A DNA stretch of 33,517 bases from Luteimonas deserti (GTDB taxonomy: Bacteria; Pseudomonadota; Gammaproteobacteria; Xanthomonadales; Xanthomonadaceae): positions 1 through 33,517 of the forward strand of contig NZ_JACCJZ010000002.1 in the NCBI RefSeq assembly GCF_013425765.1. Reading direction: 5' to 3'. How positions within the stretch are numbered: position 1 is the first letter of the stretch; each line of letters starts with the position of its first letter. The notes beneath the pieces are model-generated. The model searched no databases, was not told where the DNA came from, and was given only the letters and a program-made list of their open reading frames with translations. The translations under genes and the position numbers were made by a program. Positions 25,674-32,715 of this stretch are shown one piece after another.

Positions 25674-26324
25674 TCAGAACTTGGGAATCCGCAGCGTCTT
25701 GCTGATCATCAGCGAGCCCGACAGTGCGAACAGCAGCACCAGCGGATGCAGCTGCCATGGACCGAGCTGCACCGCGCCCAGCCACAGCGCCTCGCCGATC
25801 CGCCCCTGCCACGCCGCGATCGCCAGGACGACGACCAGCAGCAGGCTGGACGGAATGGGCGTGCCTTCGAAGTAGCGCACCTTGTCGCCGCCGTCGGCGA
25901 GGGTTTCGGCGGTGACGTTGTAGCGCGCCAGCCGGCTGACCCCGCAACAGACGAAATAGCTCAGCACCAGCCAGTCCCATCCGCCCTGCATGCCGCAGGC
26001 ATAGGCCAAGGCGGCCGGTGCGATTCCAAAGGAGATCACGTCGGCCAGCGAGTCGAGTTCGCGGCCCAGTGTCGAGGCGACCTTGCGCCAGCGGGCGATG
26101 CGGCCGTCCAACGCGTCGAAAGCGAACGCGAGCGGAATCAAGGCCATGCCGATCAACAGATCGCCGCGCTGGCCGTCCTGAAGGAACCGCATCGCCGCGA
26201 ACACCGCGCCGGTGCCGCAGAACGCGTTCGCAAGGGTGAACCAATCCGCGAGATGGAAGTCGCGAAGCATGGAGAAGTGTCGGGATCTGGGCATCGCGAA
26301 TTCCGGAGGGCGCGGAGCGGCCAT
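25674..26324 (-). CDS. pssA: CDP-diacylglycerol-serine O-phosphatidyltransferase
   Basis: This polytopic CDP-alcohol phosphatidyltransferase (216 residues from ATG 26324) has the signature DALDGRIARWRKVASTLGRELDSLADV, which fits D-G-x2-A-R-x8-G-x3-D-x3-D. The surrounding blocks ADWFTLANAFCGTGAVFA and YFEGTPIPSS are typical of membrane-type phosphatidylserine synthases, the first step towards phosphatidylethanolamine. The start is uncertain: ATG codons at 26324, 26294 and 26270 are all in frame and none has a good ribosome site. It is divergent from the SPFH operon. The family is certain; serine as the acceptor is inferred. Confidence 0.88.
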   Translation of the reverse strand: MAAPRPPEFAMPRSRHFSMLRDFHLADWFTLANAFCGTGAVFAAMRFLQDGQRGDLLIGMALIPLAFAFDALDGRIARWRKVASTLGRELDSLADVISFGIAPAALAYACGMQGGWDWLVLSYFVCCGVSRLARYNVTAETLADGGDKVRYFEGTPIPSSLLLVVVLAIAAWQGRIGEALWLGAVQLGPWQLHPLVLLFALSGSLMISKTLRIPKF

Positions 26325-26356
26325 GGTGCCCAAACGCCTGCCGGCCGCACGTGATC

Positions 26357-26385
26357 TTGACAAATAGATATCATATTGATATCAA
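26357..26385 (+). promoter_or_regulatory. Promoter of the SPFH operon
   Basis: A perfect -35 TTGACA (26357-26362) is followed after 17 bp by TATCAA (26380-26385, 4 of 6 matches to the -10). The predicted start near 26392 leaves a 21-nt leader with an AGGGA ribosome site. It lies in an AT-rich island in otherwise very GC-rich DNA. Confidence 0.65.
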
Positions 26386-26386
26386 T
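26365..26386. promoter_or_regulatory. Tandem GATATC operator
   Basis: Two GATATC hexamers at 26367-26372 and 26378-26383 are exactly 11 bp apart, one helical turn, each followed by A. The second is the core of the perfect palindrome TTGATATCAA (26376-26385). They overlap the promoter spacer and -10 box, the place for a repressor. The operon encodes an Arc-type ribbon-helix-helix protein, a fold that binds tandem subsites about one turn apart. That this protein is the ligand is inference. Confidence 0.5.
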
Positions 26387-26412
26387 CAACCACACTCCAG
26401 GGAATCAACGCC

Positions 26413-27270
26413 ATGAAAGAACACTCGCTGCGCTCCTTGCCCGGGATTCCGGTGCTGCTCGTGCAACTGCTCGTGCTCATCGGCTGCATCTATGCGGTGG
26501 CGACATCCGGCGGGCTGGCGGCCCAGGTGGTCGTGGCGATCGGTATCGGCCTGGTCACCCTGTTCCTGGCCATCGGCCTGTACATGGTGGAGCCCAACCA
26601 GGCGGCCGTCGTCAGCCTGTTCGGCAAGTACGTGGGCACGGTGAAGGACAACGGCCTGCGCTGGAACAACCCGTTCTTCACCAAGAAGAAGGTGTCGCTG
26701 CGCGTTCGCAACTTCGAGAGCGGCCGCCTCAAGGTCAACGAGCTGGACGGCAGCCCGATCGAGATCGCCGCGGTGATCGTCTGGCGCGTCGTCGACTCGG
26801 CCGAGGCGGTGTTCAACGTGGACAACTACGAAAGCTTCGTGCACATCCAGTCCGAGGCGGCGCTGCGTGCCATGGCCACGAGCTACCCCTACGACCAGCA
26901 CGAGGAAGGCCAGATCTCCCTGCGCAGCCATTCGGCGGAGATCTCCGACCGGCTCAAGGAACATCTCGACGAGCGCCTGACCGCGGCCGGTGTCGACGTG
27001 CTCGAAGCACGCATCAGCCATCTCGCCTATGCGTCGGAGATCGCGCACGCCATGCTGCAACGCCAGCAGGCCAATGCGGTGATCGCCGCGCGCACGCGGA
27101 TCGTCGCCGGTGCGGTGGGCATGGTGGAGATGGCATTGGCGGAACTGCAGAAGAGCGGCATCGTCCACCTCGACGACGAGCGTCGCGCGGCGATGGTCAG
27201 CAATCTGCTGGTGGTGCTGTGCGCCGACCGTGGCCCGCAGCCGATCGTCAACACCGGCTCGTTGTACTGA
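26413..27270 (+). CDS. SPFH/Band 7 domain membrane protein
   Basis: This 285-residue protein has two N-terminal membrane segments ([21 protein letters not shown] and [21 protein letters not shown]). A SPFH domain follows at about 60-225 ([65 protein letters not shown]), then a helical region ([21 protein letters not shown]). SPFH proteins oligomerise on membranes and scaffold partners such as proteases. This is a stand-alone type distinct from HflK/HflC. It heads a six-gene operon, and its stop overlaps the next start as TGATG. Confidence 0.92.
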   Translation: MKEHSLRSLPGIPVLLVQLLVLIGCIYAVATSGGLAAQVVVAIGIGLVTLFLAIGLYMVEPNQAAVVSLFGKYVGTVKDNGLRWNNPFFTKKKVSLRVRNFESGRLKVNELDGSPIEIAAVIVWRVVDSAEAVFNVDNYESFVHIQSEAALRAMATSYPYDQHEEGQISLRSHSAEISDRLKEHLDERLTAAGVDVLEARISHLAYASEIAHAMLQRQQANAVIAARTRIVAGAVGMVEMALAELQKSGIVHLDDERRAAMVSNLLVVLCADRGPQPIVNTGSLY

Positions 27271-27608
27271 TGGCCACCCATCATCTCGCCGCCCTGGTGT
27301 TCGCGCTGATGGCCGTGCCGTCGTTCGTGTTCGCACGCTGGCTCGCAGGCGGCCGGCTGCCGCTGGCCGGCGACAGCGGCATGAACGTGCGCGACAAGGC
27401 GTTGCTCGACAGCCGACTGGCACGGCTGATGCGGATGATGGGCCTGGCCATGCTGGCCACCGCGCTCGCCGTGGGCCTGCTGTGTGGCGACGAGCGGCGC
27501 CTCGCAGTGGTGGTCGTGGTGATGGTGCTGGCGGTCAACGGCCTCGCGGCGGCGTGCATCTGGGTGGTGGCGTCCGCACGCCGGCGGGCCGGCGGAGGTC
27601 GTCGTTGA
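27270..27608 (+). CDS. Small three-helix membrane protein
   Basis: This 112-residue protein of unknown function has membrane segments near 3-22 ([20 protein letters not shown]), 55-71 ([17 protein letters not shown]) and 79-101 ([21 protein letters not shown]), and a short basic C-terminus. It starts in the SPFH stop codon (TGATG), and its own stop overlaps the TTG start of the next gene. It carries the GGAGG ribosome site for that gene near its end. A membrane partner of the SPFH protein is the simplest guess. Confidence 0.85.
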   Translation: MATHHLAALVFALMAVPSFVFARWLAGGRLPLAGDSGMNVRDKALLDSRLARLMRMMGLAMLATALAVGLLCGDERRLAVVVVVMVLAVNGLAAACIWVVASARRRAGGGRR

Positions 27609-27796
27609 GCGAGAAGAAGGCCTATCCGCTGCGCATCAACGCGGGCATTCTCGCCGCGGTGCAGCGCTGGTCGGATGACGAGCTGCGCAGCGTCAACGCG
27701 CAGATCGAGTACGTGCTGCGCGATGCGCTGCGCAAGGCCGGCCGGTTGCCCGCCGAGGCCGCATCACCACCCGATGCGGATGGTGCGCCGGAATGA
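27605..27796 (+). CDS. Arc-type ribbon-helix-helix protein
   Basis: This 63-residue protein begins at TTG 27605. GGAGG (27594-27598) sits 6 nt upstream, and the start overlaps the preceding stop as TTGA. The fold can be read directly: strand KKAYPLRI, helix [15 protein letters not shown], helix [19 protein letters not shown]. It is an Arc/MetJ-class dimer that should contact DNA with its beta ribbon. It is the best candidate for repressing its own operon through the GATATC pair. A non-ATG start suggests low output. The C-terminus (about 15 residues) is Ala/Pro/Asp-rich and probably disordered. Confidence 0.86.
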   Translation: MSEKKAYPLRINAGILAAVQRWSDDELRSVNAQIEYVLRDALRKAGRLPAEAASPPDADGAPE

Positions 27797-28581
27797 GCCC
27801 CTGGTGGCGACGAGTGCGCAGGGTCTGGGCGACCGTGGGCAGCCTGGCCCTGGTGGGCTGGGTGGGCTGGTGCGCGATCGCGTTCCAGCCGAGCGCGCAG
27901 GCCCGCGGCGCCCTGTCGGACTCGCCCCGGGTCCGCGTGCAGGCGCTCGAGGACGGCTGGCTGTTCGATCCTGTTTCGCGGACGCCGGGTGACCGCTCCC
28001 TCGTGTTCTTCCCCGGCGGCCTGGTCGACGCGCGGGCGTACGCGCCCCTGATGCAGGCCGTGGCCATGGACGGTCATCGCGCGTTTCTGGTGCGCACCCC
28101 CTGGCGCGGCGCCTTCGGCCAGGCGGAGGCGCCCGCCACGCTCGCGCAGGCCCGGGCGACCACCCGGGCGCTGGGCGGTCGGTGGGTCGTCGGCGGGCAC
28201 TCGCGCGGCGGCAAGGCCGCCGCCGCGTACGCGCATCGTTATGCCGACACGCTCGATGCTCTGGTGCTCGTCGGCACGTCGCATCCGCGCGACATCAGCC
28301 TGCAGGACGCCCCGTTCGCGGTCGTGCAGGTCCTCGGCGACCTCGACCCGATCGCAAGCCTCGGCCGCGCCGATCGCAACCGGCCTCGCCTGCCCGGGCA
28401 CGCGAGGCGGCTCGTCCTGACCGGGGCCAACCACTCGCAGTTCGGTGACTACGGTTTTCAGCCCGGCGATCGTTTCGCGCGCATGCCCCGCGACGCGCAG
28501 CGCGCCGCCACGGCGGCGGCGTTGCACGCGGCGCTCGCGGATCGATCTCCCACCCTTTCCACACGGGACGCACCACGATGA
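27793..28581 (+). CDS. Membrane-anchored alpha/beta hydrolase
   Basis: This 262-residue protein has an N-terminal membrane segment ([21 protein letters not shown]) and an alpha/beta hydrolase domain. The nucleophile S137 is in GGHSRGG, an acidic residue lies in GDLDPIAS (D183 or D185) and H214 in GANHSQFG. The short core (about 220 residues) and the phrase [16 protein letters not shown] fit a compact hydrolase subfamily found in membrane-lipid contexts. The substrate is unknown; it should face the periplasm if the anchor is N-in. Both ends overlap neighbours by ATGA. Confidence 0.9.
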   Translation: MSPWWRRVRRVWATVGSLALVGWVGWCAIAFQPSAQARGALSDSPRVRVQALEDGWLFDPVSRTPGDRSLVFFPGGLVDARAYAPLMQAVAMDGHRAFLVRTPWRGAFGQAEAPATLAQARATTRALGGRWVVGGHSRGGKAAAAYAHRYADTLDALVLVGTSHPRDISLQDAPFAVVQVLGDLDPIASLGRADRNRPRLPGHARRLVLTGANHSQFGDYGFQPGDRFARMPRDAQRAATAAALHAALADRSPTLSTRDAPR

Positions 28582-28757
28582 CGACACGCTGGCACTACAA
28601 GGTCGAAACGGTGAAGCTCGGGCCGATGGGCGGCCTCAAGAGCGAGCTGATGGAGGAGCGGCTGCAGGCTCTGGGCCAGCAGGGATGGGAGCTGGTCAAT
28701 GCGGTGCACGCCACGCACTGGGGCCCGACCCTGCTGTTCCTCAAACGCCCGGCATGA
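28578..28757 (+). CDS. DUF4177 domain protein
   Basis: This 59-residue soluble protein contains [15 protein letters not shown], then LQALGQQGWELVNAVHA and LLFLKRP. The 'Y-K-V', 'LN.LG.QGWELV' and 'lfLKR' pattern is that of DUF4177, whose function is unknown. It overlaps the hydrolase stop (ATGA) and the protease start (ATGA), so it lies inside the coupled operon. Confidence 0.9.
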   Translation: MTTRWHYKVETVKLGPMGGLKSELMEERLQALGQQGWELVNAVHATHWGPTLLFLKRPA

Positions 28758-29581
28758 GCGCCGCCGCGCCCGGCCGGCCGCGCGCAAGGCAGGATCTGCG
28801 GATCGCCCTGGTCCTGGCGGCCGCTTCCGCCGTGGCGACGGTCGCGGTCTTTCCGTACCTGCTGCAGGTCGCGCCGGGACGGTTCGACGCCGTCCCGATG
28901 CCGCTCGGTCTGCTGATCGCGGTCCAGGCGCTCCAGATGTTCATCGTCGTTTCGCTGCTGGCATGGGCGGGCCTGCGTCTGGGCCACCGTGCAGGCCTGG
29001 GCAGTCCGCTGCTGCAGCTCGGAATCAACCGGTATCCCGCGCCGCCGGGCTACGCGCCCCGCGCCTGGCACAGCGCGGGGCTCGGCGCGGGCGCAGCCCT
29101 AGCGATCCTGCTGCTGTCCTCCACGCTCGACCCACTGCTGTTGCCACAGGCACAACTGCCGATGCAGGACATCGAGGGCGCGGGAAGCGCGCTCTACGGG
29201 CTGTTGGCCGCGTTCTACGGCGGCATCGTCGAGGAGGTGCAGCTGCGCCTGTTCCTGATGTCCCTGGTGGCCTGGACGCTGACCTGGCTCACACGGCGCG
29301 CGCATGGTTTCGACGGCACCCTGTCGCCGCGCCTCGCGTGGACCGCGATCGGCGTCTCGGCCCTGCTGTTCGGCGCGGGCCACCTGCCGATGGCGGCAGG
29401 GATCTGGGGGCTGGATTCCGGCGTCGTGGTGCGCACGCTGCTGCTCAACGGAATCGGCGGGCTCGTGTTCGGCTGGGTGTTCTGGAGACGCGGCCTGGAG
29501 ATGGCGATCGTCGCGCACTTCACCGCCGACCTCGTCCTGCACGTCGCGGTACCCCTGCTGCGACCGCAGCTGGTGCTGTAG
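28754..29581 (+). CDS. CPBP-family intramembrane metalloprotease
   Basis: This 275-residue polytopic protein of the CAAX protease and bacteriocin-processing (Abi/CPBP) family has all three active-site motifs: IVEEVQLRLF (E160, E161, R165), LLFGAGHLP (H210) and VAHFTADLVLH (H255, D259). About seven hydrophobic segments are present. Relatives cleave membrane-embedded substrates or give immunity to bacteriocins. It is the last gene of the SPFH operon; no U-tract terminator follows before the next gene (28 bp). Confidence 0.93.
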   Translation: MSAAAPGRPRARQDLRIALVLAAASAVATVAVFPYLLQVAPGRFDAVPMPLGLLIAVQALQMFIVVSLLAWAGLRLGHRAGLGSPLLQLGINRYPAPPGYAPRAWHSAGLGAGAALAILLLSSTLDPLLLPQAQLPMQDIEGAGSALYGLLAAFYGGIVEEVQLRLFLMSLVAWTLTWLTRRAHGFDGTLSPRLAWTAIGVSALLFGAGHLPMAAGIWGLDSGVVVRTLLLNGIGGLVFGWVFWRRGLEMAIVAHFTADLVLHVAVPLLRPQLVL

Positions 29582-29597
29582 GGCGCGGCATACCCGC

Positions 29598-29603
29598 TAA
29601 GCT
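29598..29603 (+). promoter_or_regulatory. -10 box of the vanY-like gene, predicted leaderless
   Basis: TAAGCT lies 6 nt before ATG 29610, in the 28-bp gap after the CPBP gene. Transcription would start at the ATG. No clear -35 is visible. Confidence 0.4.
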
Positions 29604-29609
29604 GCGCCC

Positions 29610-30416
29610 ATGTCCCGACGTCCCCGTCCCCAGCCGCGCATCCTCTTCAATACGCCCGAGATCGAACTCTGGCCCGCCGATCTGCTGCGGGCCCGCGGCA
29701 ACCGCGATGCGCGCCTGCTCGCTCGGGCGCATCAGGTCCTGCGCCGTAAGCGCGACGGCTGCTACCTCGCGGCGTCGGTGCCCGAGGGCATGGTGACCCT
29801 GCTTCCGGGCTGGCAGCGCGACACCGATGCCACGATGGCGCTCGACCTGATCGAAGCAGGCACGGACCACGCGCGTTCCGCGGCCTCGACGCTGGGACTC
29901 GATGCGCTGCACGCGCACCTCGACGTGCTCGGCCTCGATGCCGACGGCTATGCGGCCCGCACCGGCCTCGCACCGGTCGCCGAGCCGACCTCGCTCGTGC
30001 TCGCCGGCCGCGACCGCTATCGCAGGCCGCTCTGGCTCACCCGCGATACCGCGCGGGCATGGTCGCGGATGCGCGCGGCCGCGCTGGATGCAGGCGTGGT
30101 CCTGGACGCGGTGTCCGGGTATCGCAGCCATGCCTACCAGCTCGGGATCTTCGCCCGCAAACGCGAGCGCGGACTCGCGCTCGACGCCATCCTCGAGGTC
30201 AACGCCGCGCCCGGATTCAGCGAACACCATGCAGGCACCGCGCTCGACATCAGCACACCCGGCGAACCCGCGGCGGAACCCTCGTTCGAAGCCACTCCCG
30301 CCTTCGCCTGGCTCGGCCGCCATGCGGGTGCCTACGGCTTCTCGATGAGTTATCCGCGCGACAACCCGCACGGCATCGTCTACGAGCCCTGGCACTGGAA
30401 CCACCGCGCAGCTTAG
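29610..30416 (+). CDS. M15 D-alanyl-D-alanine carboxypeptidase (VanY-like)
   Basis: This 268-residue zinc peptidase has the M15B signature SxHxxGxAxD at 204-213 (SEHHAGTALD; H206 and D213) and the third ligand in EPWHW (E259, H262). The substrate-loop SGYRSHAYQLGIF (169-181) also matches. About 120 N-terminal residues precede the domain and are not recognised. No signal peptide is seen, so it may act in the cytoplasm on recycled peptides like LdcA-type enzymes, or reach the periplasm by another route. It converges on the AlkA-type gene with a 13-bp gap. Confidence 0.9.
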   Translation: MSRRPRPQPRILFNTPEIELWPADLLRARGNRDARLLARAHQVLRRKRDGCYLAASVPEGMVTLLPGWQRDTDATMALDLIEAGTDHARSAASTLGLDALHAHLDVLGLDADGYAARTGLAPVAEPTSLVLAGRDRYRRPLWLTRDTARAWSRMRAAALDAGVVLDAVSGYRSHAYQLGIFARKRERGLALDAILEVNAAPGFSEHHAGTALDISTPGEPAAEPSFEATPAFAWLGRHAGAYGFSMSYPRDNPHGIVYEPWHWNHRAA

Positions 30417-30429
30417 CGCGACGCCCCGC

Positions 30430-31104
30430 TCAGCCCTGCGAGCGCGGCGTCGGCAGCGCCACATCCGCGGCTGCATCCGCGACCCGCCACAGGTACAGCG
30501 CCGCCAGGGTGCGATACGGCCCCCAGGAGGCACTCCGTTCGGCCAGCGCCGAGGACGCAGGCAGCGCGTCGAGACCATCCACACGCTGCAGCCCCTTGCG
30601 CACGCCGAGGTCGTCGAGCGGCAGCACGTCGGCGCGGCCCAGCCGGAAGATCAGCAGAATCTCGACGGTCCAGCGTCCGATGCCGCGCACCGGCACCAGG
30701 GCGTCGACGATGGCGGCATCGTCCATCCAGGCCATGCGACGCGGCGACGGAATCTCGCCGAGCCGCTCGCGCCTCGCCAGATCGCGGAGCGCGAGGGCCT
30801 TGTTTCCGGAGACGCCGCAGGCGCGCAGGGTCGCGTCGTCCACGCGATCAAGCGTGTCCGCGTGCAGGCGTGCACTGCCGATCGCGATTTCCACCCGGCC
30901 GACGATCGTCGCCGCAGCCTTTCCGCTGAGCTGCTGGTACAGGATCGCCCGGGCCAGGGCGTCCACCGGATCGAACGGTCTTCGCCAGCCCGGCGGCGCC
31001 GGCACGGGTCCGAGCCGGCGCATCCAGCGCCCCAGCGCCCGATCGCGTCTGGCCAGATGCGCCCGGGCCACGACGAGATCGAAACCGCGCGCATGCCGGG
31101 GCAT
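30430..31104 (-). CDS. AlkA-type DNA-3-methyladenine glycosylase
   Basis: This 224-residue HhH-GPD glycosylase excises alkylated bases. It has the block DALARAILYQQLSGKAAATI (48-67), the helix-hairpin-helix VRGIGRWTVEILLIF (139-153) and the catalytic region VLPLDDLGVRKG, with D164 or D165 as the essential Asp. It lacks the N-terminal domain of E. coli AlkA (282 aa) and is closer in size to yeast Mag-type or Bacillus short forms. It follows the DUF423 gene by 4 bp on the same strand. Confidence 0.92.
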   Translation of the reverse strand: MPRHARGFDLVVARAHLARRDRALGRWMRRLGPVPAPPGWRRPFDPVDALARAILYQQLSGKAAATIVGRVEIAIGSARLHADTLDRVDDATLRACGVSGNKALALRDLARRERLGEIPSPRRMAWMDDAAIVDALVPVRGIGRWTVEILLIFRLGRADVLPLDDLGVRKGLQRVDGLDALPASSALAERSASWGPYRTLAALYLWRVADAAADVALPTPRSQG

Positions 31105-31108
31105 GCGC

Positions 31109-31468
31109 TCAGCGCCTCAGCGCCGCCAGCGCGTAGAGCAGCCAGCCGAGCATCGTCAGCACGCCACCCCAGGGCGCGAACATCGACGGGCCGCCCAGCA
31201 GATGACGCGACACCAGCGCCCCGGCGAACAGCAATGTCCCGACGAGCAGGGCCAGCAGCCCGACTCTCGCCAGCCCGCCACGCTCACCGCGCGCGAGCGC
31301 GGCCAGCGCGACGCCGTGGCCGAACGCGAAGATCGCCGCGGTCTGCAACGCCGCCCGGGCCTCGCCGTCGGCGCCGTGCCCGGCATAGGCCGCCAGGGCC
31401 ACCGCCATCGCAGCCAACAGGGCGCCGCAGGCCCCCAGGCCGCCTGCCCCACGCTCGTTCCCGCGCAT
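31109..31468 (-). CDS. DUF423 membrane protein (YgdD-like)
   Basis: This 119-residue four-helix membrane protein has the family opening GALLAAMAVALAAYAGHG, then LQTAAIFAFGHGVAL, LLALLVGTLLFAGALVS and the ending APWGGVLTMLGWLLYALAALR. The function is unknown. GGAGG lies 7 nt before ATG 31468; an in-frame GTG precedes the ATG. It is probably co-transcribed with the glycosylase. Confidence 0.92.
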   Translation of the reverse strand: MRGNERGAGGLGACGALLAAMAVALAAYAGHGADGEARAALQTAAIFAFGHGVALAALARGERGGLARVGLLALLVGTLLFAGALVSRHLLGGPSMFAPWGGVLTMLGWLLYALAALRR

Positions 31469-31498
31469 CACGTGTCCTCCGTGCCCGGGATGCGGGCC

Positions 31499-31535
31499 CA
31501 AAACGAAACACGCCGCATCCTGAGGATGCGGCGTG
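31499..31535 (-). terminator. Intrinsic terminator of the SRPBCC-like gene
   Basis: Read on the minus strand, a perfect 12-bp stem (CACGCCGCATCC / GGATGCGGCGTG) with a 3-nt loop is followed by TTTCGTTTT. It lies about 28 nt after the stop of the upstream gene and so separates it from the DUF423 gene. Confidence 0.9.
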
Positions 31536-31563
31536 CGTCGGAACTCTTCGATACCGGACCGGC

Positions 31564-32715
31564 TTACTGTGCGCGCAGCGTCCAGTAGACCTCGAACTCG
31601 CCGTTCTCGCTGAAGGCCGCGTCGATGCCGTTGCGATAGAACTCGTACGGACGATCGGTGACCTCGTAGCCCTGGGTCAGTGCCCAGGCGCGAACCGCGT
31701 TGCGGACGTTGTCCAGCTCGGCCATGAAGCCGCGGTAGTTCGCCTTCGCCGCGCGACCCGGCTCGGTGCGCAGGTACTTCACCGGACCGAGCAGCTCGAG
31801 GCCGGTGAGCTCCGGGGCAGCGGTCGTGGCGACCGCCACCGGGGCGGTCTCGGCCTGCCCGTCGCCCGCATCGCCAGCGGCGGGCGCCGCCGCCGCACCG
31901 GCACCGCGCTTGCGCACCGGCAGGGCGATGTCGAAGTTGTAGGTCTCGCGGCCCAGCTCGGTGGTGATGATGCGGATCGGGCCCGCGGCTTCCAGATTGT
32001 TGGCGGCCATGGTGCGGTTGATCCACTCCAGGTTCGCCTTCATCGAGTCCTGGATGGCCTGGTTGTTGCGCTCGACACCACCGGCGCTGACCAGCAGGAG
32101 GTTCTCGGCCGGGCGGTCGACGGCCGCCAGGTCGGTCAGCGTGCTGCCCTCGACGCGGTAATCGACGTTGGGCACCGAAGCCAGCATGTTCGACATCTGG
32201 CCCAGGCCGAGCTTCATGTCGTCACCGACGTTGCGGCTGACGTACAGGCCCGCGAAGCGGCCGAGCAGGTCCCAGCCGTAGTCGACGTTGTAGGTCTGGG
32301 TGATCTCGATGTTGCGGTTGTTGCGACCCGTCGGACGCAGCGAGAACGTCATGCGCTTGTTGTTGCCGCGCTGCGCGTTCTCCAGCGCGTAGACGACGCG
32401 CGTATCCGGCACCGACTCGACGATTTCCCAGCTGCCCTGGCCGACGCGCTTGTCGTCCGAGCTGTATTCGATGCGTGCGCCGACGCCGGCATCCGGACCC
32501 GAGGTGCGCAGGTCGACCGCGGGGTCGTAGCGCGGGATCGCGGACCAGTCGTCGAAACGACGGACGCTGTTGATCGTGTCGAAGACGATCGACTGCCGAC
32601 GGTTGGTCTCGACCGATTCGGTCAACGTGCGGCTGGACGGCAGCAACACGGCCACCACCAGGAACAGCACTGCGACGATGACACAAGAGATCAGCAGTTC
32701 AAGCAGACGGGTCAT
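31564..32715 (-). CDS. Membrane-anchored SRPBCC-like protein
   Basis: This 383-residue protein has an N-terminal anchor (LLELLISCVIVAVLFLVVAVLL). A SRPBCC/polyketide-cyclase-like domain follows at about 40-180 (VFDTINSVRRFDDWSAIPRYDP, VGARIEYSSD, GSWEIVESVPDTRVVYALE). After that comes a region that may resemble a GyrI-type effector-binding fold, split by an Ala/Gly-rich linker (residues 276-300), and ending NGEFEVYWTLRAQ. The ligand is unknown. GGAGA precedes the ATG, and TACGAT at 32768-32763 is a possible -10 box. It is isolated between its own terminator and the gene-free right end. Confidence 0.82.
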   Translation of the reverse strand: MTRLLELLISCVIVAVLFLVVAVLLPSSRTLTESVETNRRQSIVFDTINSVRRFDDWSAIPRYDPAVDLRTSGPDAGVGARIEYSSDDKRVGQGSWEIVESVPDTRVVYALENAQRGNNKRMTFSLRPTGRNNRNIEITQTYNVDYGWDLLGRFAGLYVSRNVGDDMKLGLGQMSNMLASVPNVDYRVEGSTLTDLAAVDRPAENLLLVSAGGVERNNQAIQDSMKANLEWINRTMAANNLEAAGPIRIITTELGRETYNFDIALPVRKRGAGAAAAPAAGDAGDGQAETAPVAVATTAAPELTGLELLGPVKYLRTEPGRAAKANYRGFMAELDNVRNAVRAWALTQGYEVTDRPYEFYRNGIDAAFSENGEFEVYWTLRAQ

